Source: Favolaschia claudopus (lineage: Eukaryota > Basidiomycota > Agaricomycetes > Agaricales > Mycenaceae). Taken from it: a stretch of 64,000 bases of DNA. The stretch spans positions 1,550,001-1,614,000 of the forward strand of contig JAWWNJ010000010.1 in assembly GCA_037176885.1 (NCBI GenBank), written 5' to 3'. The notes under the pieces were generated by a model that saw nothing but the letters and a program-made list of their open reading frames with translations, was not told the DNA's origin and ran no database searches. Shown piece by piece: positions 1-11,983 of this stretch (within the stretch, counting starts at the first letter, position 1; each line of letters starts with the position of its first letter). A program made the translations under genes and the position numbers.

Positions 1-2
1 GT

Positions 3-82
3 GATTGATTGATTGATTCGTGATATGCTGTCGGCCGCTCCCCTACCCCGCTGCTTTCCATTCCCGTTCCCGTTCCCATTCC
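3..82. repeat. Short simple repeats at left edge
   Basis: Four GATT units run from 3 to 18. A degenerate six-base CATTCC/CGTTCC repeat covers about 57-82. Both are plain microsatellites in non-coding DNA, and I see no coding signal over them. Confidence 0.7.
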
Positions 83-299
83 ATGTTGCTCCTCGAGGGT
101 GCTTCAATAGAGAGCAAGCAAATATATATATATGTGTAAGATCACATGAATACTATGTTACACAAAGAGAAGGATATGTAAGGAGAAAGGGAGACGAAAA
201 AGAAGAAAAGGGCGACAGCCGGGAGCTGCAATGGAAAGGCGTGCTCACCACAATGCACTGTCAAGGAGAGAGTGAATTGAAATATGAAGACAGATTATG

Positions 300-607
300 C
301 TTGAGGAATGCGTGGCGGAACGAGCTTGGAGGGCGACATTGAGACTTGAGAGCATTGACATTCTTGAAGAGACGAATCGGCTTGACGAAAAATTGGAAAC
401 ACAAGAGCACCCTGGAGGACCCAACAACTTGCGGGAAGCGTTAAAAGCTTGAATCTTGACCCAAACAGCTCAGATAGAGATCATTGAAGAACTTTGAGTC
501 TTGGGGACGGAAGGCTTGGAGTCTTGCGCCAAAAACTTGACAAAGTGGCCGCCGTCTTGCGGGTATATACGTCTTGCGTTGATAGAGAAGCACTTGAGGT
601 GATCTTG
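300..607 (+). repeat. CTTG-rich degenerate array
   Basis: The tetramer CTTG occurs at 300, 324, 344, 363, 381, 428, 448, 455, 500, 515, 523, 536, 556, 573, 593 and 604. That is 16 copies on one strand in about 305 bp, where chance predicts one or two. Many copies continue as CTTGA, CTTGC or CTTGG, and many gaps are 17-24 nt, so this looks like a decayed minisatellite with a unit near 20 bp. No open frame here looks protein-like. The function is unknown. Confidence 0.55.
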
Positions 608-1641
608 ACTGGCCGCACGCGAAGCTCGAAGCAGGGGTGAAGCTGGGATGAAGGGAAGGTGGTGGGGGAGAGCAAGGAGCGATGTCGTGTCCATCAGACC
701 AACATGTGGTTGATATCAGACACGTGATCATCGACTGGTCTGGACTTTGTTGGCCGAAGTGCCGACTTGTGCTCTGCTCAAGTACGCAAAAATGATAGGA
801 TAATCCCCGGTAGCCCGCTTTGCGGCAATGCCCACTATCCATCACACTCAGCGAACAACGGTTTTCTTAGTTGTGGATGCGATATGTTTGTTTAAATTTA
901 TGTTCATAATTATAACAGTATATGACAGGGAGTTCGAAGGAATCAAAGGGCATCAAGAATAAATTATGTAGTGGGCGTGCTCTGCCTTAGTGTATGGTAA
1001 GAATATGTAGCTTCTCAACAGGATCGAGTCAGGGAATGCACAACTTGGAGGAAATAAACGAGTATCGGTCGGTAAGTACGTATCGATACGCCGACAGAAT
1101 GTGAACATCAACATGCTTAGGAAATTCAAGAGAATGACCGGAAGGTGTAGAGCGGCGCCAATGGCGAGGGCAATCAAGGGATCACGGAGGAGAGACACAA
1201 AGCTGAGGCGAGCCCGATTTTGACGCGAATTCGGATGCGAGGCCAGTGTTGGCAGCGGAGGCACGCGAGGCGATGCACTGCAGTAGACAGTGTAGATGAT
1301 AGCGCCGCAGAGTCCGGACGGGGCGCCGGAACGACGTTCGAGTGGGAAGGACTCAGACGATGGTATCTGAAAATTCGTTAGCGCTCAAGTATAAAGTGAA
1401 AGGAACAATACAACGCACGAACGAAGCTGAAGAAAGCGTTGGCAGTCGGGTCAGGACATGTTACAGGGTTGGACGCTGACAGAAAGCGTTTGCCCGAATT
1501 CGAAGCGCGCAGAACAAATGAAGTGGATATGGTAGAGATTCAGAAGGGCGAAATTTTGCGCGACTGCTTGTAGATTAGAAACGGGATAAATACCAAAGAG
1601 CATCATGACGCACCAATTTGCAACAGACCCATATGAGCATA
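608..1641. other. No recognisable gene
   Basis: I recognise no protein family in any frame here. The segment lies just downstream of the Helitron coding region, so the Helitron 3' end (a CTRR terminus with a small hairpin) may lie inside it. I looked for that end and could not fix it. A nine-base string GAAAGCGTT is repeated near 1433 and 1482. Confidence 0.5.
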
Positions 1642-4600
1642 TCATTCAAGGCTACCGTTCTGTGTCCAAGTCTACCCGTTGGCGGCGATGGGGCCGAGTG
1701 AGTACCTTTGAGGCCGGTGAGATATCTTGATTGGAGGCGGTTGAGTGTACTTACCTCGTTCTGTTCATCGCCAAGAGCCTTGCGTTTGCTCGGGACTGAA
1801 GAGGAGGGGTCGACCAGTGGAGGACGGTGGAGGGGTGCGTCAAGAGCGACTTTGCGCCGCTTCACACGCCTCGGGTCATCGGCCCCTGATCCTGTTGCCG
1901 TAAGCACGTCATCTCTCTTCCGTTTCGCGCCCACCACCAAGCGCAGATTTTCTCGCTGCACCCTCTCCAATCTAACTCTGGGATCTTCCGGGATCGAGTG
2001 ATCGTCTTTTCCGGACTCCTCAGAGTCTATGTCTTCGCGTGCTAGTCCAAACTCTGTGCGGAGTTTGGCTGCCGCGGTCTGCTTCTCTTCCTCCGTGCCA
2101 ACGGTGCCATGCACGATGATCGTCTTCAATGCGAGGCTTTCCAGTCGACAAACGTCTCTTCTCAAATCCTCGGAGGAGCGACAGCAAATCTTCGTCTTAT
2201 CAAACGGCGTCAAAACCGCAAGTCCTTCGAGCGAGGTTACTCGAGAAATCATCACGTAGGGACTTTCAGTGCCACGGCAATCAGCTAAGTTAACCACCGC
2301 ACTTTTCAATGTTCGCCCTTGCGCTTTGTACGCTGTCATTACAAACCCAGGCTGAATCGGTAGCTGTTTTCGAGTAACACTGCAACTTCTATGTGTATAT
2401 GGGTGTTCTAACTTGAATTGAACCGAGTCTTGGAGAGCAACGACATGGTGGTTGGGCAGATCCGAGATAATATCAGGGCTAGTATCAGGTGCGTCGATTA
2501 CACATGAGATAGCGTGCCGATTCCCTTCCTCATCTACTTTGTAGCGAACAGTTTTCAAGATACCAGAACAACCGTTGACAACTCCACCGGGAACATCGAA
2601 ATTCTGGACCATCATCACAGGCATGCCAATAACAAGAGGTATTTTGCCCAACCGCTGGAGTGTTTTCCCTGAATCCAACGATCTGAGATGCTGAACTGTG
2701 TCGGATTCTTCAACAATACTCTTGCCAATTTTATCCGTCGCGTAGTACCAATGCAATTTTCTTCCGCTTCTTTTCGCGAATGCACGCGCAGCAGTGACAT
2801 TAAGCTCGTCCTTCATTCGATTCTCGTTTACGATCACCGGTGCGGTATTCCACGGCTCGCTCGACCAGTCGATGTCCAGGTTGCTTAACAAACGACTATT
2901 CAGCAGTTGAAAATCACTGTCGGTACATCTTCCGCAACGTAGTCTCCCAAGCAGTTCGATAAATCTTCGATTCTCAGGTCCCGATTGTCGAACAATCTCT
3001 GTGAATAGCACGACAGTCTTCACAGACAGCCATAATAATTTTCCGAAGATTTCCTTTTGCCCAAGCTCTGTGCCCGCTTTTGTAGTACGTATACCTGACC
3101 GTTTCTTCTTGTTCTTTTTCTTTGAATCAGTCTCAATGTGTGCGTATAACTTACTCTGTCGAACAGGTGGTAACTGCGAAAAATCTCCAGCAAAGATGAC
3201 ATTAATTCCACCGAAGGCAAGTGTGCTCCCTTTGGCTGCGCTGAGCGCGCTACTTATATCGTACAACAGCGCGCATCCAACCATCGAAACTTCGTCAATG
3301 AATAGATAGTCAACCCCTTCCCACATCGCCATGAGATCACGGAGCGCCTTTCCAGTCTTATGCTTCCGCTCATTCTGGCCCATGCCCAATGCAGCATGTA
3401 ATGTCATCCCAGAAATATTCCGCGCAGCAACACCGGTGTACGACGATAAACGGAACCTTCTCTTTTCGTCACGAGCTTCGAAAAATTCCTTCAATGCTTC
3501 AATTACGCGCGACTTTCCAGTTCCCCCAGGGCCGCCTATGTACATGCGAAGGGGATCAGCATTTACATCTGTACTGTGTTGCGCCACAATTTTGAAGGCT
3601 CGGGTTTGTTCCGTGTTCAAGGTATACTTTTCAATGATCGTCTGCATCAATACCTGAGCATCGGGCTGAAGTTGTGCACTTTCAGATTGTTCCAGTGGCT
3701 TGCAAATAGCAGCCGACTCATACTGTTGCGGCAGATCTGCTCGGAATATATTCCCGCTCCGAAGTAAACTTCCGTCGGTAACTTTCTCCGGCTCAAGAGG
3801 GTGCGAAACTGAACCCGACTTTTCTTTTCCCAACTCAATTTTCCTCCACAAATTCTTTCGGTCCGCATAATTCTGTTCCCATCTCTTTTCTTGAGAATAA
3901 TCTTGCTCGAGTACAACTAAATTATGGTCAGCATCGATTGGTGCATTCCGATCCGTGTTTTCATCCTCTGCACTAAACAGCCCGCCATTCTCTGCACATA
4001 TCTTGGCTTGAAGTATCCCATCTTGGATCCGATCATTGTGTTGGGAATGGCAAAGGTCAATTGATTCTAAATGGTCGAGGATCTGTTCCTCATTCATCTC
4101 TCCATACAGATTGGCGTCGAAGTTCCGGGATATTTCTTCGGATATGCCGTCGCGTGCTTTCCGGGTATGTCGGTTTTTATAATGATTATCCCGGCTGTCT
4201 CTACACTCATGAATAGTCTGCATATTATCAATCCTTTTCTTGATCTCATCTGAGCATGTTTCAAAGAATTTCTCGTAAGCCTCAATCCATGTCCGACCGT
4301 CATCTATCAAATCTGAAGCATGTCTCCAAGGCTTGAATAGTATCAGCATCAACCGTGCGTGCTTACTCTTTAATTCACCCCGATCACGACGAGGTAAGGC
4401 AGGTCCAATTGGAACAGGGACTTTTCGCAGGCCAGGAGCACACACACGAAGGACATGGGTTTCTGCTTCCAGATGAAGAGGATTCAATTCAATGGTTGGC
4501 CTTGCTCGGCCACTCCAAGCCAATATGTCTCCGTCTGAATCTTTATCCCAGCCTGATCGAACAGTACGCTCATCTTTCATTTCTTCATCTAGGTCTTGAT

Positions 4601-7600
4601 CCAAAGCTTCCGAGTTTTCTTCCGCTTTTCTATGTCTCCGGTATGCCCTTTTCTTTCTAATTTTTTCAATCTGAGCTACAAAATCCCAAACATTAACATT
4701 CTCTAGATCCGAACCACGATGTTGATAGTCTGCACCCTGGTTGGCGGAAGCAACAAATTGTCCTTGCTGATCCATCTTCAACTGAATTTCATCTACGTCT
4801 TGAGGGGCATCATCCAATGCATTTTCAGTGTCTACTTCGGCTGCTTGAGGTTCATTAACATTCTTGTTCATCAACTCACTCTCATTGTCCCTCTCGAACA
4901 TGTTCTCATCGGTGAGTGGGTCATGCTCAGATTCTGGCTCCAAATTCTCAGCATGCTTGTAGCACTCGGGGCTCGGACGCTCTTTCTCGACGAAACATTC
5001 AAGACTCGGCCAATATAAGTTCGCAAAATTGTGACTTGTAAAATGATCCTCGAAGTCCATCAGGTATGATACAACCTGGTGAGCGCTGAGCTCTTGCTGT
5101 GAAATCATTGAATGAGCACATTTCTGAAGTAAACGGCGGGCTCGCATTGCAAAATCGTCTTCCTCGGGATCAAATTCACCCAATCTTGTGACAGCCAACT
5201 CCAGCGCTGAATATGCAACATGTGCCTGTAACTGGGACTTGGTGATATAGTCCGTTATATAATATATGACAGCCTTGGCAGCAGGCCCTGAAGTAATGAA
5301 TTTTATGTCCATATTACAGCGTATAGCTTCCAACATCGTTAAATTGAAGTTGTTGACCAGTCCATTCAGACATCGAAGTTCAAATTCTCCCGTTTCGGGA
5401 TCAAAAACACTCACAGGCTTAACATTAGACTCATCCAGATCGAACCGACACTCTTTTTTGTATCCAGGGCCCTTCCAATATTTATAACAGGTAGGGGTAT
5501 GCTCGTGAAACTGACAAGCTGTAACCAGATTATGAAGATCTTTCTGGTGCGCATCTTCAAAGTCTTCTTTAGCAATTCCGCCAGCAGGACCTCTAGTACT
5601 ACAAGGATGAAAATTGCCCAGCGGCACTTGTAAATCGGGTTTTGGATCCGGCGGAATTGTATTTGAAATGGTATCTTCTAAGAATTCCATCAACCGTCTC
5701 TGAAACTCAATATTACCCCCATTCTCTAGCACTTTAGCTTTGATTTCGTTAGGATTTAAACCGCCTTCGACCCACACAACCATATGGCAATGTAATGAAC
5801 CCCGCCCTTGAGCTTCAACAGTACCATAATAAGCATTGACTACGCCTAGGATTCCACCCTCTTGGCTGACCTGCTTAGAGTCGTATCCCAAGATTGCCGC
5901 AATGAAAGCCTTGATATATATGTTGAAGAATTCGGCAGCAACAGCAGGGTTTTGGGCAATCAAGACTGATTGGTCTTTCCAAACATTGGATAGGTCGTCT
6001 CTTGTCAGATTATCAATGTCGATTTCATCGCCTGCTAAAAATCGAACAAGGGGATTATAAACGTCCGCCGGATTGATCGTAAGATAGAAACTCGGTAAGC
6101 CTTTCTCAATCATCAGACTACGTATCTCATTGCGCATTACAAGTTTAGACTGCGGGGAGCCTTGCACATGTGAATTTATAAGGTTGACCTGCTTCATCAA
6201 AGCCAGTACGCGACGTTCTTCATCCGTATTTGAAGTTTGGAAGTCACCTCTACTCAGACGTTCTGACACAGTATGAATCGCAGCAGCGGAAACAGATGCA
6301 AATCCAGCAGCCACCTCGTTGAAATTTTCACGTCTAACCTTGAAGCTGGTATTCAGTAACAAAGTCCTTCGTTGCAATATGTTGAAGGCAGTGAAGAGGA
6401 ACGAGTAATGCTCTTGAAATCTTCGATCTGCTAGACTAAATAAGTGTTTCAGATGTGATTTGAAAGCCAAACCCGTGCGCCGACGTCCATCTTCAAGACC
6501 TCCGATGCCGTATGGAAATAAGGTTGGGTAAATCAAGGGGAACAAATCGGGATTGTTGAACTCGTTTACAGGCAGTGGATCGTGACGCAACTCGATATAG
6601 TTACCTCCAGGTTTTTTAAGATGTCTTGCTGCAGCTTTTCTCAAGACGCCAGATGACTCGTGCCCTTTCACGTCTGTAACAACAACGCTCTCGAAATTGA
6701 TGTCACTTGACAGGTTTATATCTCTTCCCGTATCGTGCACGCCAGTGTCCATTACCGATTCCGTGGCAGAATTCACAGCAGAAGAAGACTGGCCTGGGAT
6801 GTGCTCATACAATTGGGAGTATCCTGATGTTGTAGCTTCAATACCATCTGACGGGATAATATGTTCAATATGAAACGGAATATCAACAGTTTCACCGTGC
6901 CCATCGAAAACCGACTCATCAATGGTAACATCTTTGTAAAGGTGATTGTGAGTAGCAAGCCAATGCAATGCATTTAAAACTTTCTCCTTTCGCACCACCA
7001 AGGGCTTTGCTTTTGTTTTGATCCACTCAGGCGAAGGCGGTTTCGAGCCAACAAAGACGACACATATCGGGGTTGTGATCTCTTCGATGGATGGAGGTAA
7101 TGTATTCACAATCGTTGAAGGTCGTTGCGGGTAAATAATTATGTGGCCCTTGAAACCTCTCTGAACGTTCGGTAGACCGTCGTCATCTTTCTCGCGAAGT
7201 TGGATAATCCAGCATTTTGCGCGACAACGTGCGATCATGGCCTCTTCGACGACTGTCAAGTCTTCTAATTCAGGCGGCACGGGACCCAGATAATTATGGT
7301 TTGAAACGGCTAAGCGCGGGACACGACCACCTTTGAGCGCGGTTTGGCATGCCTTGCAGACCACAAGTACAGGCTCCATGGTTTCCGAATCATTCTCAAT
7401 ACACTCCGGATTAATTAGCAGGGACGAATATGGCCCGGAATCCACAGCCATTGGTGGGGCAATCACGTCAGGGTCTAACCAGGGTGATACGGAAACGTCT
7501 TGTTCAAGGACGGAACCATTGTCCGGCGTGCCGCCTGATGCAGAGGAGTCACGAGCAGATTCAATCTCGTCGGGTCGCCTGAGAAGATCAAAATCAAACT

Positions 7601-9418
7601 CTTCGAAAGAGATTGTTGTTCTCAACTTTGAATTGCAGCGCTCAACACAACTTCCGCATGTAAAGGTGGACAAGGCATCCTTGGAGATCAAAGCACTGAA
7701 TTGCCTTTTGAATTTTTCTTTCAGTTGCGGTGAAATCACTTGCGGCCATTCAGCTTTTAATCTGTCGCTTTCTCGAGCACGTTTACTCAATTCCGTATCT
7801 CTTTTTGTCTGGTTTGACTTGAAGATCGGCCGCTTGCTGTTGAGACTCCTGAGGTATTTCCCAACTAGCGATCGCAATTTACTGGTACTATCTTCTGCGG
7901 AAAATTCGACGTTATGCATTGCAAGTACTCTCCGTGCAACAGCTCGAGACATTCGGGGCTGTAATTGAGTCAGAAGGCGGATTTGTAGCTGTGTTTGCAA
8001 TTCATCCTGAGTCAAGGGGCTCGATTGAGACGGTAAAAGCATCTGACGAACAATAGATTGACATCCAATTAAAGGCAATCCTGTAGTATGAACACTGCAA
8101 GCACCGGAAGCCAGATGAGTGGTTATTGTATTACACAATATTTTTGCAGAACAATCCTTGCTTGGAATTCCATGCAGAGCTGCCAATGAAATGAGAGATG
8201 AGAGAGGTAGTCGATCTATTCCTTCAAGGGCTTGCTGACTTGGATGGGTCTCGGAGAATTCTTCGACTAGAGTTGTACGTCGAACAATGAGTTGAGACTG
8301 AATGAAACTCGAAAACATGTCGAGATCGGAACCTTGTTCACCCCCGTTTCCTAGGACCGATCCAATGATCTTCAGAGCGAAACCAGACAAGCGGGAGGGG
8401 CTAGATATCAAAAGACTGAGTGCGAAGTAGGCCATCTCCCGGGAATTCGCAAAGTCGTGCCGAATAGACTGACATTCGGGCAACTGGGAAGAATCAGGTA
8501 GCTGACCACAAGCTCCGTAGAGGAAATGTGTCAAGAGTGCTTTCTTGCTGTCCTCGAGAGATGTCATGTTAACGACAGGGATACCATGTCCGCGAAGCAG
8601 CTCAAACAACCAGCGTTGATTTGTGTGAGAGAAAAGATTCTCAGCATTGTTCGTTGAAAGGAGAAGACACGCTAAACGTTCGCGACCGCTAAATGGAAGA
8701 TTTGAAGTCTCGGACATGTGGATCGGGGAAACAGAAGTGGAGGCTGCACACGAGACATATTCATGGTTTCGCAACATCGACGGCAGTGCAACCATCTCTG
8801 ATGGAGCAGAGTTCAAAGAAACAGTCTTCATCGAAACAAAGTTTCGGGGAGAAACAGTTTCATTTATGACGGTTTCAACAGGTTTAACAGGTGTGACAGG
8901 TTTAACAGGTTTAACAGGTTTAACAGGGTTAACAGTATGAAGAGGACGCGATGCGCCACTCGAGTCTGTAGTGTAAAGGTCAGTAAAATTATCTGTGATT
9001 GGAGGGGGAGACATACCGGTTGTTAAACTATGTTGGCCCGTGGTGACAGCTACTGATCTACGTGAGAAGATGGGCATGAACACAGATAAACAATACTCGT
9101 ACAAGTAGTAGACGGCAGAAATGTCGCCCACGGATCGAAAGCGGCAGGGACATTGTCGCCGAGACTGAGAAGTAGCTCCCTCAGATGCGCTTTCCAGTCG
9201 ATAGCAAGCACAATGTCGAAAGCAAGATGTTGGGAAATGTCGCAAGCCAGAATGACAGTCAAAGGGTCCCGTCCATCAGTTTGCAGCGTCAAAGCAAACG
9301 GCGACCGAGCGGCTCGACCAACAAGCTGAGTGTTCACAAAAGCAGCCGAGATTTGAGTAGTCGGTCCAGCAGACCGACCGACGTGAGAGGCAAGAGTTCC
9401 ATTGATGAGGAGAGACAT
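1642..9418 (-). CDS. Helitron RepHel protein (HUH endonuclease plus PIF1-type helicase)
   Basis: Rolling-circle transposase of about 2,547 residues by my exon reading. Exon 1 is 9418-9103, then a 50 nt intron (9102-9053, GTACGA...CAG), exon 2 is 9052-1755, then an intron (1754-1672, GTAAGT...TAG) and a short last exon ending at 1642. I chose ATG 9418 because a TATA box lies about 50 nt upstream; a longer frame opening near 9245 begins with TTG. Features in order: proline/valine repeats, cysteine pairs (CGSC, CKAC), a DUF6570-like region (about 7370-7080), a Helitron-like N domain, the HUH motif as HCH (5784-5792), paired tyrosines in YYITDYITK (about 5239-5265), then the helicase with Walker A GGPGGTGKS (about 3513-3536), FIDEVSMVG, AGDFSQLPP and a VMISRVTSLEG motif. 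The tail is basic, with KRKRDD and RRVKRRK clusters that may be nuclear signals. No frameshift or stop was seen. The transposon identity is certain; the first and last exon joins are inference. Confidence 0.9.
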
Positions 9419-9465
9419 CGTTGTTTGAGGAGGAGGAAGAAGGCGCGCCGGATCTTGCAGTGGTT

Positions 9466-9473
9466 CTTTTATA
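9466..9473 (-). promoter_or_regulatory. TATA box of the Helitron gene
   Basis: The minus strand reads TATAAAAG, about 50 nt upstream of ATG 9418. This supports transcription starting before exon 1 rather than inside the long second exon. Confidence 0.55.
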
Positions 9474-9478
9474 TGTCC

Positions 9479-9498
9479 CCGCCCAGTAATTTGGGCGG
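9479..9498. repeat. Hairpin upstream of Helitron promoter
   Basis: CCGCCCA (9479-9485) and TGGGCGG (9492-9498) form perfect 7 bp arms around a six-base loop. It sits just upstream of the TATA box. It could be a promoter element or a structure near the Helitron 5' end; the sequence does not decide. Confidence 0.5.
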
Positions 9499-9751
9499 AG
9501 AAAGCCGAATGACGCAATGTGACGCAAGGTGGGAAATCAATTCAAATTTCAGTCCGACTCGGTGCAGATATGGTCTTGTGCCCAAGCGTCTAGACTGTAG
9601 ACCAGTTCGAGATCTATGACCTCCATTTTACAGCCCAGCCTTTACTGTATTCAGTAGTAGTCTGAACATTTAAATGCTTTTGAAAATGCCATTGAAGCGT
9701 GGGATGATTGTGGCTGTGTTTTGCATCACAACGTCGGAGGGCCACCCAAGA

Positions 9752-9805
9752 CCCACTCTCTTTAGATAGTGGGAATTTGCTTAGACGACGGCTTAGGCAA
9801 ATTCC
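9752..9805. repeat. Two overlapping inverted repeats
   Basis: CCCACT (9752-9757) pairs with AGTGGG (9768-9773). GGAATTTGC (9772-9780) pairs with GCAAATTCC (9797-9805), a perfect 9 bp stem with a 16 nt loop holding two CTTAG-like strings. The region lies between the Helitron gene and the dehydrogenase and may be a small transposon remnant or a regulatory palindrome. Confidence 0.45.
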
Positions 9806-9932
9806 AAAGTCTTCCCTTTGTACTCAGAGTTAAATCCTGGCAAACTAAACTCATACATCAGGTTAAGCGGTGCTTGATAAAACCCTCAGAAGTCTCGCCC
9901 ATCTGAAGCTCTGGCAGTGTACTTAGCCCGCT

Positions 9933-10946
9933 ATGGATGTTGGATTAGAAAATGTACATGTCCTGATTACAGGTCTGTTCTTGAGTTTTATTCCAACAAC
10001 TGTCTACTGTAATAACGGTGGTTGTAGGTGCTAGTGGAGGGATCGGACTCGAGACGACGCGTCTGTTTCTTAGTGAGTGTCGGAGCGACTAACCTACTGT
10101 CCTCAACAATTCGATTCGATGCGGCGATTTCAGATCAAGGGGCTAAAGTAACTGCACACTACAATCAGAACGACGCGGTAAAAGCCTTGGTTGAAGAGTA
10201 TGGATCCCACAGGCTGCACTGTATTCAGGCTAATCTAGTCGACGAAAACGAGGTGGCGCGCTTGATGTCGAATAATCCACTGGGAAATGTGCAAGTCCTC
10301 GTCGTGAATCACGCTGTGTCCCCACCCGACGACCAAATGGTGATGAACATGTCGCTGGAAAGATGGCGAAGTACCATCGACACAAACCTCACAGCGTCTT
10401 TCCTGGTCTCCAAGGAGTATTTGAAACAACTGGAGCCAGCTTCTGATGAACTGAAAGCGAAAGCTGCTATCGTCTTCGTTGGATCTACCGCTGGGAAGTA
10501 TGGCGAGGCCGGGCATGCTGATTACGCTGCCAGCAAGAGTGGTAAAATAAATTTCCCTGATTCCAAGACGATTGCTGACCCAGAAAAGCGATGATGTATG
10601 GGTTCACCTTGTCGCTCAAAAATGAAATTGTCAAGATCGCACCCAAGGCCAGGGTAAACTGTGTGGCGCCGGGTTGGACTAATACACCGAAGAAGACAGA
10701 AATATTGAAAGACCCGGTGTTTGTGCATCGAGCGCTTGCGACGTAGGTCCATCGGCGAACGAAAAGCTCCCACCAACCCGTCACAGTGTACCTCTGAAGA
10801 AACCGGCAGAGCCGCTGGATATAGCTCATCAGATAGTGTGTCTGGCTTCCACCAAAGTATCGGGCCATGTAAGCGGCCACATCGTCTTCGTTGACGGTGG
10901 GATGGAGGGTGAGGGAGTTGATGCGCGGGCAGAGCAGCAAAGCTGA
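9933..10946 (+). CDS. Short-chain dehydrogenase/reductase (SDR)
   Basis: NAD(P)-dependent oxidoreductase of the classical SDR family; the substrate is unknown. Five exons are inferred, starting at ATG 9933. The first join gives VLITGASGGIGLETTR, which contains the TGxxxGxG cofactor motif. A second intron (GTGAGT...TTTCAG) joins to QGAKVTAHYN. The third exon carries the catalytic serine in VFVGSTAGKYG and the Tyr/Lys pair in YAASKS. A fourth exon reads MMYGFTLSLKNEI and VNCVAPGWTNTP, and the last ends in SGHIVFVDGGME. Length near 260 residues is normal for the family. Every join keeps the frame, so the gene looks intact. It begins about 500 nt from the Helitron start and is divergent from it, so the Helitron's right end may lie in this promoter. 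Confidence 0.85.
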
Positions 10947-11983
10947 CTATTTCTCCAAGGACGCTTGTTGAATAGGCTTTCCGATAACCAGGCTCTTGAA
11001 GCACTTTGAAGGGAGAGAAGCGCGATATCCCCAACGAAACCCTACAGATTAGCTGATAATACAGGTTGTATTGTACACTCTATGGAAGAGAAATCTACCA
11101 GAGCAGAAATCAGGAACCCCGACGCGAGACAAACGTCTCAAGATCGTGTGGTGTCGCCAGTGCCACGACAAACTTACGGCTAGGATCCGTAACTGCCGGG
11201 AGTGTCAAATACTACACTACGATAGCGAGAAGCAAAGAGACACACCTATGGCGAAAATGTTGTGTTTCAAAAAGTCCTCCAACTCAGCGAGGGGCGTATA
11301 AGGTGTTATGAGCGTGTATGGTTGTGACGCGACCCGCTTGAATTTGGTCATATAATCAACGACTTTATCGCTCTGAACACATTTTATTCAGTCCGTTGAG
11401 ACACTATCGAGCCAAAGACGCTCACCGAATCAATTTTCCCGGCTTCCCATTGTGTTTTCAGATTTGCGACGTCAATATATCCCAAGGGTCGTCGCTGGCG
11501 ATCCAAAACGCTTGTCACCGTGTGAGCAGAAACAGTATGGCCGGATGAATAGATTATCCTCACGGGATATGAGAGAAGTCGCGTTCATAGGCCTGCTCGA
11601 TGGCCCGCAATATGGTCTCGCTGCTTTTGACGCAGAAAGCGGGGGGAAGTTGCAAGTCCTAGTGTCGGGATTGGTTGTGGATCTTCAATCCAGAGTTTGA
11701 GCTCTGTACCTCTACCACAGCACCCCGGTATTTCTCCCCTGCAGGTTCAGTGAACGCATGGCTAGCTTGTGGAGGAAGGGTTGCTGTAGCCATTGCTGGT
11801 GGTCGTTTGAAATTGACAGAGTTTAGAGAGCCTGATGTGACTGTGACGGCCGCCGTGACGTTACCCCAGGGAAAGCGGAATGCTGAAATTTGCTACACTC
11901 TCCAAAAAAAAAGTGTACAGATGTTATTGCCAAAATATGGATACAAATATGTTCTATCGGGTCCATGGTGAATAAAGGTACAT
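10947..11983. other. No convincing gene
   Basis: Short open frames exist, for example a plus-strand frame at 11071-11301 with two CxxC pairs (CRQC, CREC) and one at 11675-11971. Neither resembles a family I know or joins to neighbouring exons. This is the region between the 3' ends of two convergent genes. Confidence 0.45.

Larger units (their letters stand above)
1642..9473 (-). mobile_element. Autonomous Helitron transposon, termini not defined
   Basis: The element is recognised from its complete RepHel protein. A TATA-like box at 9466-9473 and the stop at 1642 mark the minimum extent. Real ends must lie outside: on the minus strand a 5' TC end to the right of 9473, and a 3' CTRR end with hairpin to the left of 1642. 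The uninterrupted reading frame of more than 7 kb argues for a young, possibly still active copy. Helitrons move by rolling-circle replication and normally insert between A and T without target duplication, so there are no flanking repeats to find. Confidence 0.85.

Noticed and set aside
1300..1330. Helitron 3' hairpin candidate (TCCGG...CCGGA)
   Set aside because: Arms are only 5 bp and no CTRR-type end lies at the right distance, so I could not support it as the terminus.
9050..9245. Start of the Helitron protein at 9245
   Set aside because: That frame opens with TTG. ATG 9418 with a TATA box and a clean 50 nt intron fits better.
11071..11301. Small zinc-ribbon-like gene with CRQC and CREC
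   Set aside because: Only two CxxC pairs, no known family, and no supporting promoter or splice partner; chance is likely.
11675..11971. Possible protein ending YGYKYVLSGPW
   Set aside because: No recognisable domain and no convincing start or upstream exon.
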